From contig NZ_LT607803.1 in NCBI RefSeq assembly GCF_900090195.1, forward strand, positions 4,490,229 to 4,554,228: 64,000 nucleotides of DNA, given 5' to 3'. How positions within the stretch are numbered: the first letter of the stretch is position 1; every line of letters starts with the position of its first letter. Shown here one piece after another: positions 1 through 8,510 of the stretch. The notes under the pieces are model-generated. The model ran no database searches and had not been told where the DNA came from. It saw only the letters and a list, made by a program, of their open reading frames with translations. The translations under genes and the position numbers were made by a program. The stretch is from Variovorax sp. HW608 (GTDB lineage Bacteria > Pseudomonadota > Gammaproteobacteria > Burkholderiales > Burkholderiaceae_C).

Positions 1-220
<220 letters not shown>

Positions 221-511
221 TTACTTCTCGACGACCGCGAACAGGTCGTCTTCCTTCATGACCAGGAGTTCGTCGCCATCGACCTTGACGGTCTGGCCGC
301 TGTACTTGCCGAACAGCACGCGGTCGCCGACCTTGACGCTCATCGCCGCGATGTCGCCCTTGTCGTTCTTCTTGCCCGGGCCGACGGCCAGGACTTCGCC
401 TTGATCGGGCTTTTCAGCCGCGTTGTCGGGGATCACGATGCCCGAGGCGGTCTTGGTTTCGCTTTCAATGCGCTTGACGATCACGCGATCGGCCAAAGGA
501 CGAAGTTTCAT
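221..511 (-). CDS. groES: co-chaperonin GroES
   Basis: This 96-residue protein, the standard GroES length, starts [16 protein letters not shown] and contains the mobile-loop region [12 protein letters not shown], where GroEL is bound, and the typical C-terminal part [15 protein letters not shown]. GroES forms the heptameric lid of the GroEL chamber in the cytoplasm. The frame is open further upstream to 610, but that extension would run across the CIRCE operator and its residues do not look like GroES. The ATG at 511 is therefore the start. First gene of the groESL operon. Confidence 0.98.
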   Translation of the reverse strand: MKLRPLADRVIVKRIESETKTASGIVIPDNAAEKPDQGEVLAVGPGKKNDKGDIAAMSVKVGDRVLFGKYSGQTVKVDGDELLVMKEDDLFAVVEK

Positions 512-593
512 TGCATCTCCTGATAAGAAACGGGGGGTTGGGTTCGGTGCCCGGCACCAGGCCTGCACCGCATTGTCGAGAGCGCCGTGGTTG

Positions 594-620
594 TTAGCAC
601 TCAACTTCAACGAGTGCTAA
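594..620. promoter_or_regulatory. CIRCE operator (HrcA binding site)
   Basis: A perfect TTAGCACTC-N9-GAGTGCTAA inverted repeat, the exact CIRCE consensus bound by the heat-shock repressor HrcA. It lies between the groE promoter and the groES start and touches the last base of the -10 hexamer, so bound HrcA would block initiation. hrcA itself is not in the window. Confidence 0.96.
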
Positions 621-648
621 TCATAAGGGCGTTTTGTGTCGTTTCAAG
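620..648 (-). promoter_or_regulatory. groESL promoter (sigma70-like, with sigma32-like -35)
   Basis: On the minus strand TTGAAA (647-642) is followed after 16 nt by TATGAT (625-620), a good sigma70 pair. The same -35 read as CTTGAAA matches the sigma32 -35 box, and the C-rich CGCCC before the -10 resembles its -10 region. Expected transcription start is inside CIRCE near 613. Double heat-shock control by HrcA and sigma32 is known in betaproteobacteria; here it is inferred from the motifs only. Confidence 0.7.
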
Positions 649-699
649 GTCGGCGCGAGGCCGTTTCGAGAACGGCTTCGCCGATGCGGCCATTCTGAA

Positions 700-1110
700 T
701 CAGGGTTTTCCCGGGCTCGTCGTGGGCAGATCGGTCGCGGTGGGGTCGTCTTCCAGGTCCAGCTGCAGCAGCAGCCGGGGCTCGGTGGAGACCCGCTCGG
801 CTTCGACGTGGCTGAATTCCTGGTCGCCCGAGACGAAGCGCATTTCGTAGCTTCCAAGCCTGATCGTGTCGTCGTGGACCAGCATCTGACTCTGGATGCG
901 GTGGTCGTTGACGTAGGTCCCGTTGCGGCTGCCCAGGTCCCGGATGGTGACGAACGCCGGCTCGACCGTGATGACGGCGTGGACGCGGCTCGCCTGCGGG
1001 GAGTCGATGACGATGTCGTTCCTGGGGCCCCGGCCCAGTGTGTTCTCGTCGGGCTTGAGCGTGATCGGCGTGGTTTCGCCGGAGGCCGTCGTCAGCATCA
1101 AATGCGGCAT
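700..1110 (-). CDS. FHA domain protein
   Basis: A protein of 136 residues from the ATG at 1110 (MPHLMLTTASG). An FHA phosphothreonine-recognition domain fills residues ~18-95: TLGRGPRNDIVI, then SRVHAVI, then the core LGSRNGTYVN, the conserved Gly-Arg, Ser-Arg-His and Asn-Gly positions of the fold. The remaining ~40 residues are acidic and probably disordered. The frame can also start at a TTG at 1161, adding 17 residues; neither start has a clear ribosome site. FHA proteins read Ser/Thr-kinase signals, but no kinase or phosphatase gene is nearby, so the partner is unknown. It lies upstream of groES on the same strand, but the groE promoter separates them. Confidence 0.85.
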   Translation of the reverse strand: MPHLMLTTASGETTPITLKPDENTLGRGPRNDIVIDSPQASRVHAVITVEPAFVTIRDLGSRNGTYVNDHRIQSQMLVHDDTIRLGSYEMRFVSGDQEFSHVEAERVSTEPRLLLQLDLEDDPTATDLPTTSPGKP

Positions 1111-1206
1111 GTCGGGGATGTCGAAATATTCCCCCGATGATTTCACAGCCGGGTAGGCCAATGCGCGTGGTGGGTTAAACGAGCACGGCCAGGGGCCGCG
1201 AGGATC

Positions 1207-1371
1207 TCACCGGTGATGCGGTATGCCGCGAATGGCGTCGGTTGACCGGACCAGCTGAAGCCGCAGTGCCGGCGCGAGATCCGAAGCGCTCCAGGGATTG
1301 GCATGGTTCACGAGCCAGCCGCAGATCAGCACCATCCCGAGTACGCCCAGCGTGTAGAGGTCAGTTTCCAT
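1207..1371 (-). CDS. small putative membrane protein (54 aa)
   Basis: Not recognised. The frame starting METDLYTLGVLGMVLICGWL is 54 residues long with one hydrophobic stretch at residues ~6-21 that could span the inner membrane, followed by a polar tail. AAGGGA lies about 8 nt before this ATG and acts as a plausible ribosome site, which is why it was preferred over the in-frame ATG nine bases upstream. It overlaps the candidate ORF ending at 1326 in another frame, so at most one or both as a coupled pair is real. Low to moderate confidence; function unknown. Confidence 0.4.
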   Translation of the reverse strand: METDLYTLGVLGMVLICGWLVNHANPWSASDLAPALRLQLVRSTDAIRGIPHHR

Positions 1372-1520
1372 GGTCCGCATCCCTTGACGATTTCGATGCG
1401 GGCAGTCTGCTTGGGGCCGACGGGATTGGAAATCGGCCAATCGACCGGTGTTGTCGACCGAGGGCCTACAGCTTTCGTCATCGCGCACCGGGCCGGGAAT
1501 GTGGTTGATGCTCGGATCAT
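1326..1520 (-). CDS. hypothetical 64-aa ORF coupled to the repeat ORF
   Basis: Not recognised. It starts MIRASTTFPARCAMTKAV at 1520 with an ATGA that overlaps the stop of the preceding repeat ORF, and a GGAGG lies 7 nt before its ATG inside the repeat. That is the same arrangement that leads into mlaE at 43674, which is the main reason to list it. The sequence has no signal peptide, membrane segment or known motif. It may be a real small protein, or just the frame reached by chance downstream of the repeat. Confidence 0.3.
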   Translation of the reverse strand: MIRASTTFPARCAMTKAVGPRSTTPVDWPISNPVGPKQTARIEIVKGCGPWKLTSTRWAYSGWC

Positions 1521-1639
1521 TGGGTAACCTCCGCGCAGAAGCGCCGCGGTATTCGCCTTGGGGCGGCCCGGCGGCTCACTGGACTACCCTCGCGCAGCAG
1601 CGCTTCGGGATTCGCCTTCGGAACGGCCGGGCGGCTCAT
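1517..1639 (-). repeat. ATGA-junction coding repeat, copy 1 (40-codon ORF)
   Basis: Two tandem units of about 60 bp form an open frame of 40 codons starting MSRPAVPKANPEALLREG and ending RRFCAEVTQ. It begins on the ATGA that also ends the upstream secreted-protein gene and ends on the ATGA of the next ORF. It is the same length as the copy at 43555-43677 and differs from it at 7 of 40 residues. It contains the 16-mer GCCGGGCCGCCCCAAG (complement at 1557-1572) and ends in GCGGAGGTTACCCAATGA, which carries a ribosome site. Whether the peptide is made or matters is unknown. Confidence 0.85.
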
Positions 1640-2028
1640 GCCCTGGCTCCGCCGCCGCCTCTGCGCAGCGCCTTGGCGCGTTCCTTCTGGACTTCCTTCA
1701 GGTGCTCGATCTGGGCCGGACAGTCGGACTGTGCGCCGATCAGCACCACCGGGTTGCGCCTGAGCGCGGTCACGCTCTTCTCGACCTGCGCCGGGTCGCG
1801 GTGCCGCGTGACCAGGCCGGCGGCGACCGCGGCCCTCGATTGCTTGTAGAAGGACTTCTCGAAGGCGGGGGTTCCGCAGCGGGCGGCAATCACGCGGTAG
1901 TCGGCTTCGAGCTGCTCGCTCGATTCGGCGGAGATGCCGGCGGCGCTCGTCGTCTGGGCATGCGCCGGCCAGGGCCCACCGGCGGCTGCCATCGAAAGGC
2001 ACGCGACGAAAACGAAACGCACATTCAT
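1636..2028 (-). CDS. secreted hypothetical protein (130 aa)
   Basis: The N-terminus MNVRFVFVACLSMAAAGG followed by PWPAHAQ is a clear Sec signal peptide with an AHA-Q cleavage site near residue 24, so the mature ~106-residue protein should be periplasmic. The mature part has two cysteines (in ARCGTP and SDCPAQ) that could form a disulfide, and a basic, glycine-rich tail. No family was recognised. Longer upstream starts in the same frame exist but lack a signal peptide. The stop codon overlaps the repeat ORF in an ATGA. Its role is unknown; the response regulator upstream lies 115 nt away on the same strand. Confidence 0.75.
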   Translation of the reverse strand: MNVRFVFVACLSMAAAGGPWPAHAQTTSAAGISAESSEQLEADYRVIAARCGTPAFEKSFYKQSRAAVAAGLVTRHRDPAQVEKSVTALRRNPVVLIGAQSDCPAQIEHLKEVQKERAKALRRGGGGARA

Positions 2029-2143
2029 GAGAAACCTCGCATTCGCTGAAAAAGCGTCCTGCGCGGTGAGAGTGTGCTTCGGCCGAGGCAGTTGCGAAAG
2101 CCTGGCAGGACAAAAGGCCGCCGGGCAGCGCGCCCACGGGTGC

Positions 2144-2776
2144 CTAGCTGATCAACTGGTTCTTGAGCGCGTAGTAGGTCAGGTCGCTGTTGGACGTGAG
2201 ATTCATCTTTTCCATCAGCCGGCTGCGATAGGTGCTCACCGTCTTCACCGACAGCGACAGCGACTCGGCGATGCTGCCGGCCGTTTCGCCGGTCGCGAGC
2301 TTGAGGAAGACCTGGAATTCGCGCTCCGACAACTGCTCGTGCGGCGCGACGTCGCTGTTGCGATCGAGCTGCCGCGCGAGCAACTCGGCCACCGCCGGCG
2401 TGATGTAGCGACGCCCCAGCGCGATGGTGCGGATCGCATCCACGATCTCCATCGGATCGCACTCCTTGTTGAGGTAGCCGCTGGCGCCCTGCCGGATGAG
2501 GTTCATCGCGTAGTGCTCCTCCGGATAGCCGCTCAGGATCAGGATGCCGGTATCCGGCGCCTTGGCGCGGATCATCGCGATCGCGTCGATGCCGCTCTGG
2601 CCCGGCATTGAGAGGTCCATCACGAGCACGTCGATTTCGTTGGACCGCACGAGATCGATCGCTTCGCGCCCCGTCGCGGCTTCCCCGACGACGCGGAGAT
2701 CGACATGTTGCGAGAAGAAGTCGCGCAGACCCGTGCGCACGATGGCATGGTCATCCACGATTCCGATCTTGATCAT
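2144..2776 (-). CDS. NarL/FixJ-family response regulator
   Basis: A two-component regulator of 210 residues. The receiver domain (1-120) shows the acidic pair in VDDH, the phospho-acceptor Asp in VMDLSMPG (about residue 54), and the conserved Lys in YLNKE (about 104). A LuxR/GerE-type helix-turn-helix (about 145-205) begins LSEREFQVFLKLATGE and continues VKTVSTYRSRLMEKM. It should bind DNA when phosphorylated. It resembles the GacA/UvrY group in architecture, but that assignment is not certain, and no sensor kinase gene lies in the window, so it is an orphan here. The target genes are unknown. Confidence 0.93.
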   Translation of the reverse strand: MIKIGIVDDHAIVRTGLRDFFSQHVDLRVVGEAATGREAIDLVRSNEIDVLVMDLSMPGQSGIDAIAMIRAKAPDTGILILSGYPEEHYAMNLIRQGASGYLNKECDPMEIVDAIRTIALGRRYITPAVAELLARQLDRNSDVAPHEQLSEREFQVFLKLATGETAGSIAESLSLSVKTVSTYRSRLMEKMNLTSNSDLTYYALKNQLIS

Positions 2777-2880
2777 TGCTTTCCTCCAGTGTGACGTACC
2801 GAGGATGCGCCTGATCAGTCGCCGGGTGGGTCTGCCGGCGTCCCGATCGCGCGTAGGAAAGTAACGACTCGTTCCGAAGG

Positions 2881-4536
2881 TCAGGAAGCGGGCGCGATCG
2901 CCGCATCGACGATCGCCTGCGCCTCGCCGAGGATGCGCTGCAAGTGCTCGGCGCTGCGGAAGCTCTCGCCGTAGATCTTGTAGATGTTCTCGGTTCCGGA
3001 CGGGCGCGCAGCGAACCAGCCGCCTTCGGAGATCACCTTGACCCCGCCGATCGCGCCGCCGTTGCCCGGCGCGTGGCTGAGCACGCTGGTGATCCGATCC
3101 CCGGCGAGTTCGCTCGCCTGCAGGCGGTCGGGCGTGAGCGCGGCCAGCTGCTTCTTCTGCGGCACGGTGGCCGGTGCGTCGATCCGGTCGGCGTACGGGC
3201 GGCCGAATTCAGCCGCGAGATCGGCGTAGTGCGCACCGGGATCCCGTCCCGTGCGGGCCGTGATCTCGGCCGCGAGCAGCGCCGCCGTGATGCCGTCCTT
3301 GTCGGTGGTCCAGGCCGAACCGTCGCGGCGCAGGAACGTGGCCCCCGCGCTCTCCTCGCCGACGAAGCCGAGCGAGGCATCCAGGAGGCCCTCCACGAAC
3401 CACTTGAAGCCCACCGGCACCTCGTACAGCCGGCGGCCGAGCCGGGCAGTGACCCGGTCGATGAGCGCGGTCGATACGGCGGTCTTGCCGACCGCGGCGG
3501 TCGCCGGCCACTGCGGGCGATGCTGGAACAAGTAGTCGATGGCCACGCAGAGATAGTGGTTCGGCTGCATCAATCCGGCGCTGCGGGTCACGATGCCGTG
3601 GCGATCGTGGTCCGTGTCGCAGGCACAGCCGACGTCGAAGCGGTCCTTGATGTCGAGCAGGCGCTGCATCGCGTAGGCCGACGAGGGATCCATGCGGATC
3701 TGGCCGTCCCAGTCGAGCGTCATGAAGCCGAAACGCGGGTCGACCGCATCGTTGACCACGCTCAGGTCGATCTTGTAGCGGTCGGCGATGGCGCTCCAGT
3801 AGTGCACGCCGGCGCCCCCCATCGGGTCGACGCCGATGCGGACCTTGGCGCCCTGGATCGCGGCCATGTCGATCACGTGTTCGAGGTCGCCGACGTAGGC
3901 GTCGAGGTAGCTGTGCCGGTGGGTCGTGGCCGCGCGCAATGCGTCGGCATGCGGCATGCGCTTCACGCCGCCCTGCCGCCCTTCGAGATAGCGGTTGGCG
4001 GCGGACTCGATCCAGCCCGTGATGTCCTGCGCGGCCGGTCCGCCGTTGGGCGGGTTGTACTTGAAGCCGCCGTCGCGCGGAGGATTGTGCGAAGGCGTGA
4101 CCACGATGCCATCCGCGAGCCCGGAGGGCCGGCTGCGGTTGTGCGTGAGGATCGCGTGCGAGAGCGCGGGCGTCGGCGTGAACTCGCCGTTCGCCGCCAG
4201 CATCACGTCGACGCCATTCGCCGCCAGCACCTCGAGCGCGCTCTCGGCGGCCGGGCCGGACAGGGCGTGCGTGTCGATGCCGAGGAACAGCGGCCCGTCG
4301 ATCGCATGCGCCTTGCGCCAGTCGCAGATCGCCTGCGTCATGGCGAGCACATGCCATGCGTTGAACGACAGCTCGAAGGACGTGCCGCGATGGCCCGAGG
4401 TGCCGAACGCCACGCGCTGCGCCGGGACGGCCGGGTCCGGAATGCCGTCGTGGTAGGCCGCGATGAGCCGGTCGACGTCGATGAGGGTTTCGGGCGGTGC
4501 CGGCTTGCCGGCGAGGGGGTTGATTCGCGAGGCCAT
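2881..4536 (-). CDS. pgm: phosphoglucomutase, alpha-D-glucose specific
   Basis: Interconverts glucose 1-phosphate and glucose 6-phosphate, feeding glycogen, trehalose and cell-surface sugar synthesis. The 551-residue length fits the Pgm family. Visible motifs are FGTSGHRGTSFE near the N-terminus, the phosphoserine loop VTPSHNPPRDGGFKYNP (Ser about 147), the metal-binding loop CDTDHDRHG (about 308), and the sugar-binding loop EESAG. The C-terminal phosphate-binding part is RPSGTENIYKIY. It is downstream of the phospholipase D-like gene on the same strand but separated from it by a long palindrome, so joint transcription is uncertain. Confidence 0.96.
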   Translation of the reverse strand: MASRINPLAGKPAPPETLIDVDRLIAAYHDGIPDPAVPAQRVAFGTSGHRGTSFELSFNAWHVLAMTQAICDWRKAHAIDGPLFLGIDTHALSGPAAESALEVLAANGVDVMLAANGEFTPTPALSHAILTHNRSRPSGLADGIVVTPSHNPPRDGGFKYNPPNGGPAAQDITGWIESAANRYLEGRQGGVKRMPHADALRAATTHRHSYLDAYVGDLEHVIDMAAIQGAKVRIGVDPMGGAGVHYWSAIADRYKIDLSVVNDAVDPRFGFMTLDWDGQIRMDPSSAYAMQRLLDIKDRFDVGCACDTDHDRHGIVTRSAGLMQPNHYLCVAIDYLFQHRPQWPATAAVGKTAVSTALIDRVTARLGRRLYEVPVGFKWFVEGLLDASLGFVGEESAGATFLRRDGSAWTTDKDGITAALLAAEITARTGRDPGAHYADLAAEFGRPYADRIDAPATVPQKKQLAALTPDRLQASELAGDRITSVLSHAPGNGGAIGGVKVISEGGWFAARPSGTENIYKIYGESFRSAEHLQRILGEAQAIVDAAIAPAS

Positions 4537-4610
4537 GCTGTGCGCCCTGTGTCCGAGGTCGAAGTGGGGACGGCCATCATCTTCCCGGCCGAGCCAAAAG
4601 TCGAGCGCGG

Positions 4611-4671
4611 CTAGAGGGCCTGTTCACCCTATTTCCGAGACCCCGGAAATAGGGTGAACAGGCCCTTCTAG
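4611..4671. repeat. long perfect palindrome between pgm and the PLD gene
   Basis: Arms of 22 bp at 4616-4637 and 4644-4665 are perfectly complementary around a 6-nt loop (AGACCC). Pairing extends outward through CTAGA with one extra base, and the TAG stop of the upstream gene (4668-4670) lies inside. No T-run follows on either strand, so it is not a standard intrinsic terminator. It could be a dispersed palindromic element of REP type or an mRNA-stabilising hairpin. Confidence 0.9.
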
Positions 4672-6266
4672 AGCAGGTCGGTGGGCACGAACCACGAGAA
4701 CAGCAGCAGCTTCAGCTTGACCAGCGCGTTGGCGTCCGGTTCCTCGTCGAGCACGATGTTCTCGCCATCGGTCGTCACCCACTGGATCGAATCCGTGCCC
4801 GGTCGCAGCCGGACTTCGTAGACGCTTTCGACGTTGTCGATCTGGAAGGCTTCGAGCAGGCGATGCGCGACGTCGTAGCTGTCCAGGCGCACGCCGAGTT
4901 CGGTATTGAGGTAGGCCGAGCGCGGATCGAAATTCAGCGAGCCGACGAGCGCCCATTCGCGGTCGACCAGCGCGAGCTTGGCATGGAGCGCGCCGCGCGA
5001 CTCCCGGAAGATCTTGCGCAGGTTCAGGCTGCGCTTCATCTGCTCCGAGCTCACCTCGTAGAGCGACACGCCGAGCTTGAGCATCTCGACGCGGAAGCGG
5101 TTGTAGTTGATGTTCACCAGCGGCTCGTCGGTGTCGGCCAGCGAGTTCGTCGCCACCGTGATGCGGATGCCGCGTGCGCGAAGCCGCGCGATGTCGTTCA
5201 TGCCCGCTTCGCCCGGGATGAAGTAGGGCGAGATGATGTTGATCTCGGACCGGGCGTGCTCGAACTGGGCGCGCATGCGCTCGGCCACGGTCGGCGGGCG
5301 GTGCTGGCGGGGATCGTCGCCCTCGGCGGCGACCAGCGCCTTGTTGGGCGAATCCGCGATCGCGCTGGCCCGCGTCGGACTCAGGTCCAGCCTGCCTTGC
5401 GCGATGGCAGCGCTCACGGGCGGCTCGCCGAACATGTCGGTTTCCGGCGTTGCGGGCGGCAGCGGCGCCTCTCCCATGGAAGTGATCGCGTCGAACCTGC
5501 TGCGCAGTTCGTCGGGCGGCCTGGTGCTCTGCACGATGTCGTGCAGGGGGAACACGACCTCGCTGTTCCAGTAGTTGTCGAAGATCGTCTGGAGGTCGGC
5601 CACGACCGGCCCCGCCAGCATCACGTCGAGGTCGATGAAATTGGCGCCGCTCGCGCGCAGGAAATACTCGTCCGCGAGGTTCCGGCCCCCGACCACCGCC
5701 AGCGCGCCGTCGGCGATGAACAGCTTGTTGTGCATCCGGTGGTTGAGGCGGCGGAAGTCGGCTGCGAAGTTCATCCAGCGCGTCGCGGAATGATCCCTGC
5801 CGGTCACGAACGGGTTGAACAGGCGGATCTCGACGTTCGGATGGGCCGCCAGGCCCAGCAGCATCGGATCGAGCCTGGTGGTGTAGAAGTCGTCGAGCAA
5901 GAGCCGCACCCGCACGCCGCGCGCGGCGGCGTCGCGGAGTTCGCGCGCGACCAGCTTGCCGGTCTTGTCGTTGCCGAGCAGGTAGTACTGCAGATCGAGC
6001 GACGACCGGGCCCGGCGGATGAGCGCAAGCCGGGCATCGAGCGCGAAGGCGGCCTGCGGCAGGACCCGGGCGCCGGACAGGCCGTCGGGGTCGTGGCGGA
6101 AACCCGCGGTGAGCCGGCCCAGCTCGGTCGCCTGCGACGGCGGAAGTCCCGGCGCGTACGGCGTGACCGTGCGCGGCGGAACGCTCGCGCAAGCCGCGAG
6201 CAGGCAGGCCAGCGCGAACACGAAGCAGCGAAGAAGCGGAAATGGCCGAACGAGAGATGGGGACAT
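4668..6266 (-). CDS. phospholipase D / cardiolipin synthase-like lipoprotein
   Basis: The 532-residue protein starts MSPSLVRPFPLLRCFVFALA with a lipobox ending LLAAC (Cys about 24), so it should be a lipid-anchored envelope protein. Two HKD phosphodiesterase motifs are intact: HNKLFIADG followed by GGRN (about 177) and HAKLALVD followed by GSLN (about 427), as in cardiolipin synthases and phospholipases D. Lipoprotein PLD enzymes of this type resemble ClsC-like proteins, but the lipid substrate cannot be read from sequence. The open frame extends to 6440 without a signal sequence; the ATG at 6266 was chosen because it gives the lipoprotein signal. Divergent from the TonB receptor gene. Confidence 0.9.
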   Translation of the reverse strand: MSPSLVRPFPLLRCFVFALACLLAACASVPPRTVTPYAPGLPPSQATELGRLTAGFRHDPDGLSGARVLPQAAFALDARLALIRRARSSLDLQYYLLGNDKTGKLVARELRDAAARGVRVRLLLDDFYTTRLDPMLLGLAAHPNVEIRLFNPFVTGRDHSATRWMNFAADFRRLNHRMHNKLFIADGALAVVGGRNLADEYFLRASGANFIDLDVMLAGPVVADLQTIFDNYWNSEVVFPLHDIVQSTRPPDELRSRFDAITSMGEAPLPPATPETDMFGEPPVSAAIAQGRLDLSPTRASAIADSPNKALVAAEGDDPRQHRPPTVAERMRAQFEHARSEINIISPYFIPGEAGMNDIARLRARGIRITVATNSLADTDEPLVNINYNRFRVEMLKLGVSLYEVSSEQMKRSLNLRKIFRESRGALHAKLALVDREWALVGSLNFDPRSAYLNTELGVRLDSYDVAHRLLEAFQIDNVESVYEVRLRPGTDSIQWVTTDGENIVLDEEPDANALVKLKLLLFSWFVPTDLL

Positions 6267-6376
6267 GGCTGGCCGAAAGGATTGGCGCGGGATGGTAGCC
6301 GCCGGCAGCTCCACTCGCGCTTCCCTAGGGTCAGTCCCCCCACCGCGACGCGGCGCATCCCCGCAGAATCGCGGCG

Positions 6377-8488
6377 ATGAAAAAGACCGTCGCCCTTTCG
6401 GCCTGCGTCCTGTTCGCGGCGTCGCCCGCGCTTCATGCACAGGTGGCCGCGCCGACGCTCGGCGAAGTCACGGTCTCCACGCCGCGCGGCCCGGCCCCGG
6501 CTTTCGATGTCCCCGGCTCGGTCGATCGGGTGGATGGCGATGACATCCGCGACAGCCGCCTCGGCGTCAACCTCTCCGAAGGCCTCGGGCCGGTGCCGGG
6601 CCTCCTGATCCAGAACCGGCAGAACTACGCGCAGGACCTGCAGCTGTCGATTCGCGGCTTCGGCGCGCGTTCGACATTCGGCGTCCGCGGCGTGCGGCTC
6701 TATGTCGACGGCATCCCAGCGACCATGCCGGACGGCCAGGGGCAGACCTCCAACATCGACATCGGCTCGCTCGATCGCGTCGAGGTGCTGCGCGGGCCTT
6801 TCTCGGCGCTGTACGGCAACTCGTCGGGCGGGGTGGTGCAGTCGTTCACCGAGACCGGCGAGGGGCCGCCGCGGCTCGGCTTCTCGATGGCCGGCGGCAG
6901 CTTCGGCACCAGCCGCATCAGCTCGCAGGTGAGCGGCTCGTCCGGCGCGGTGGACTACCTGCTGAGCGGAAGCCATTTCTCCACCGACGGCTGGCGCGAT
7001 CACAGCGAAGCGCAGCGCAACATCGTCAACGGCAAGATGGGCTTCTCGCTCGACGATGGAAGCCGGCTCACGCTGATCGTCAACAGCGTGAACATCAACG
7101 CGCAGGACCCGCTCGGCCTGACGGCCGAGCAATACGCCTTGAACCCGCGCAGCGCCGCTGTCGCGGAGCAGTTCAACACCCGCAAGACCGTGGACCAGAC
7201 GCAGGGCGGCCTCTTGTACGAGCGCCGCATCGACTCGGCCAACGGGCTGCGGCTGATGCTCTACACCGGCGAGCGCAAGACCACGCAGTTCCAGGCCATC
7301 CCGCCGTCGGCGCAGCTGAGCCCGACGAGCGCCGGCGGCGTGATCGGCCTGGACCGCGACTATGGCGGCGCCGATGTGCGATGGACCTCGCAGCTGACCT
7401 TGGCCGGCCGTCCCTTCGAGATCGTCGCCGGCCTCGGCTACGACGACCTGCGCGAGCACCGCACCGGCTACGAGAACTACATCGGCAGCGCCCTGAACCC
7501 GATCCTCGGCGTGCAGGGCCGGCTGCGGCGCAACGAGATCAACAAGGTCTACAACGTCGATCCCTACGCGCAGGCCAACTGGCGGTTCGCCGACCAGTGG
7601 ACGCTCGAACTCGGTGTGCGCCACAGCAAGGTCGATTTCGATTCCGAGGACCACTACATCGTCGGCGCGAACCGCGACGACAGCGGCAGCGTGCGCTACG
7701 AGAAGACGCTCCCGGTGGCTTCCCTGCGCTACGAGGCCACGCGCGATCTGGCGTTCTACACCTCGGTGGGGCGCGGCTTCGAGACGCCGACGCTCAACGA
7801 GCTGTCCTATCGGCCCGATGGCAGGAGCGGCCTCAACTTCGCGCTGCAGCCCGCGACCAATGACAGCGTCGAGGTGGGCGCCAAGGCGCGGCTCGCCGGC
7901 GGGCTGCTGACCGCCGCGGTGTTCGAAACCCGCACCGACGACGAGATCGTGACCGCCACCAACGTCGGCGGCCGCGCGACCTTCCAGAATGCCGGCCGCA
8001 CCAAGCGCGACGGCCTCGAACTCGCCTGGCAGCACGAGACCGAGAACCACTGGCGCACGCAGCTCGCCTACACCTGGCTCGACGCGCGCTACAGCGACCC
8101 GTTCTGCGGCACCGTACCCTGCACGGCGGCGAGCTTCGTGCCGGCCGGCAACCGCATCCCCGGCATCCCGTCGCAGCTGCTCTTCGCTTCCTACGGCTGG
8201 GTGCCGCCGGAGGGGTGGCGCGGCGGCACCGAGCTGCGCGCCGCCTCCAGCATCGAAGCCAATGATCGCAACACGGTCAGCGCGCCGGGCTATGGTGTGG
8301 TGGCGCTGTTCGCCGGCTACGTGAAGCGCTGGGACCGCTTCGAATTCAATGCCTTTGCGCGCGTCGACAACCTGTTCGACAAGCACTACATCGGCTCGGT
8401 CATCGTCAACGAGGGCAATGGCCGCCACATCGAGCCGGCGCCAGGGCGCAACTGGACGGTCGGGATGAGCGGGGCCTATCGCTTCTGA
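6377..8488 (+). CDS. TonB-dependent outer-membrane receptor, YncD/PqqU-like
   Basis: A 703-residue receptor with a Sec signal (cleavage after LHA, about residue 21), a plug domain (about 40-150) and a 22-strand barrel ending in phenylalanine (GAYRF), as outer-membrane proteins do. The plug has NRQNYAQDLQLSIRGFGARS, VDGIPATMPDGQGQTSNIDI and RGPFSALYGNSSGG, which closely recall the E. coli YncD protein, now known as the PQQ receptor PqqU. A similar cofactor-uptake role is inferred from this resemblance. No TonB, ExbBD or inner-membrane transporter is adjacent, and no riboswitch was recognised in the 110 nt upstream. Confidence 0.85.
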   Translation: MKKTVALSACVLFAASPALHAQVAAPTLGEVTVSTPRGPAPAFDVPGSVDRVDGDDIRDSRLGVNLSEGLGPVPGLLIQNRQNYAQDLQLSIRGFGARSTFGVRGVRLYVDGIPATMPDGQGQTSNIDIGSLDRVEVLRGPFSALYGNSSGGVVQSFTETGEGPPRLGFSMAGGSFGTSRISSQVSGSSGAVDYLLSGSHFSTDGWRDHSEAQRNIVNGKMGFSLDDGSRLTLIVNSVNINAQDPLGLTAEQYALNPRSAAVAEQFNTRKTVDQTQGGLLYERRIDSANGLRLMLYTGERKTTQFQAIPPSAQLSPTSAGGVIGLDRDYGGADVRWTSQLTLAGRPFEIVAGLGYDDLREHRTGYENYIGSALNPILGVQGRLRRNEINKVYNVDPYAQANWRFADQWTLELGVRHSKVDFDSEDHYIVGANRDDSGSVRYEKTLPVASLRYEATRDLAFYTSVGRGFETPTLNELSYRPDGRSGLNFALQPATNDSVEVGAKARLAGGLLTAAVFETRTDDEIVTATNVGGRATFQNAGRTKRDGLELAWQHETENHWRTQLAYTWLDARYSDPFCGTVPCTAASFVPAGNRIPGIPSQLLFASYGWVPPEGWRGGTELRAASSIEANDRNTVSAPGYGVVALFAGYVKRWDRFEFNAFARVDNLFDKHYIGSVIVNEGNGRHIEPAPGRNWTVGMSGAYRF

Positions 8489-8510
8489 AATCCGGCCGAA
8501 AGGAGCTCGG

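Noticed and set aside
4616..4665. The 22-bp-arm palindrome as an intrinsic terminator
   Set aside because: No T-run follows the stem on either strand, so it was listed as a repeat.
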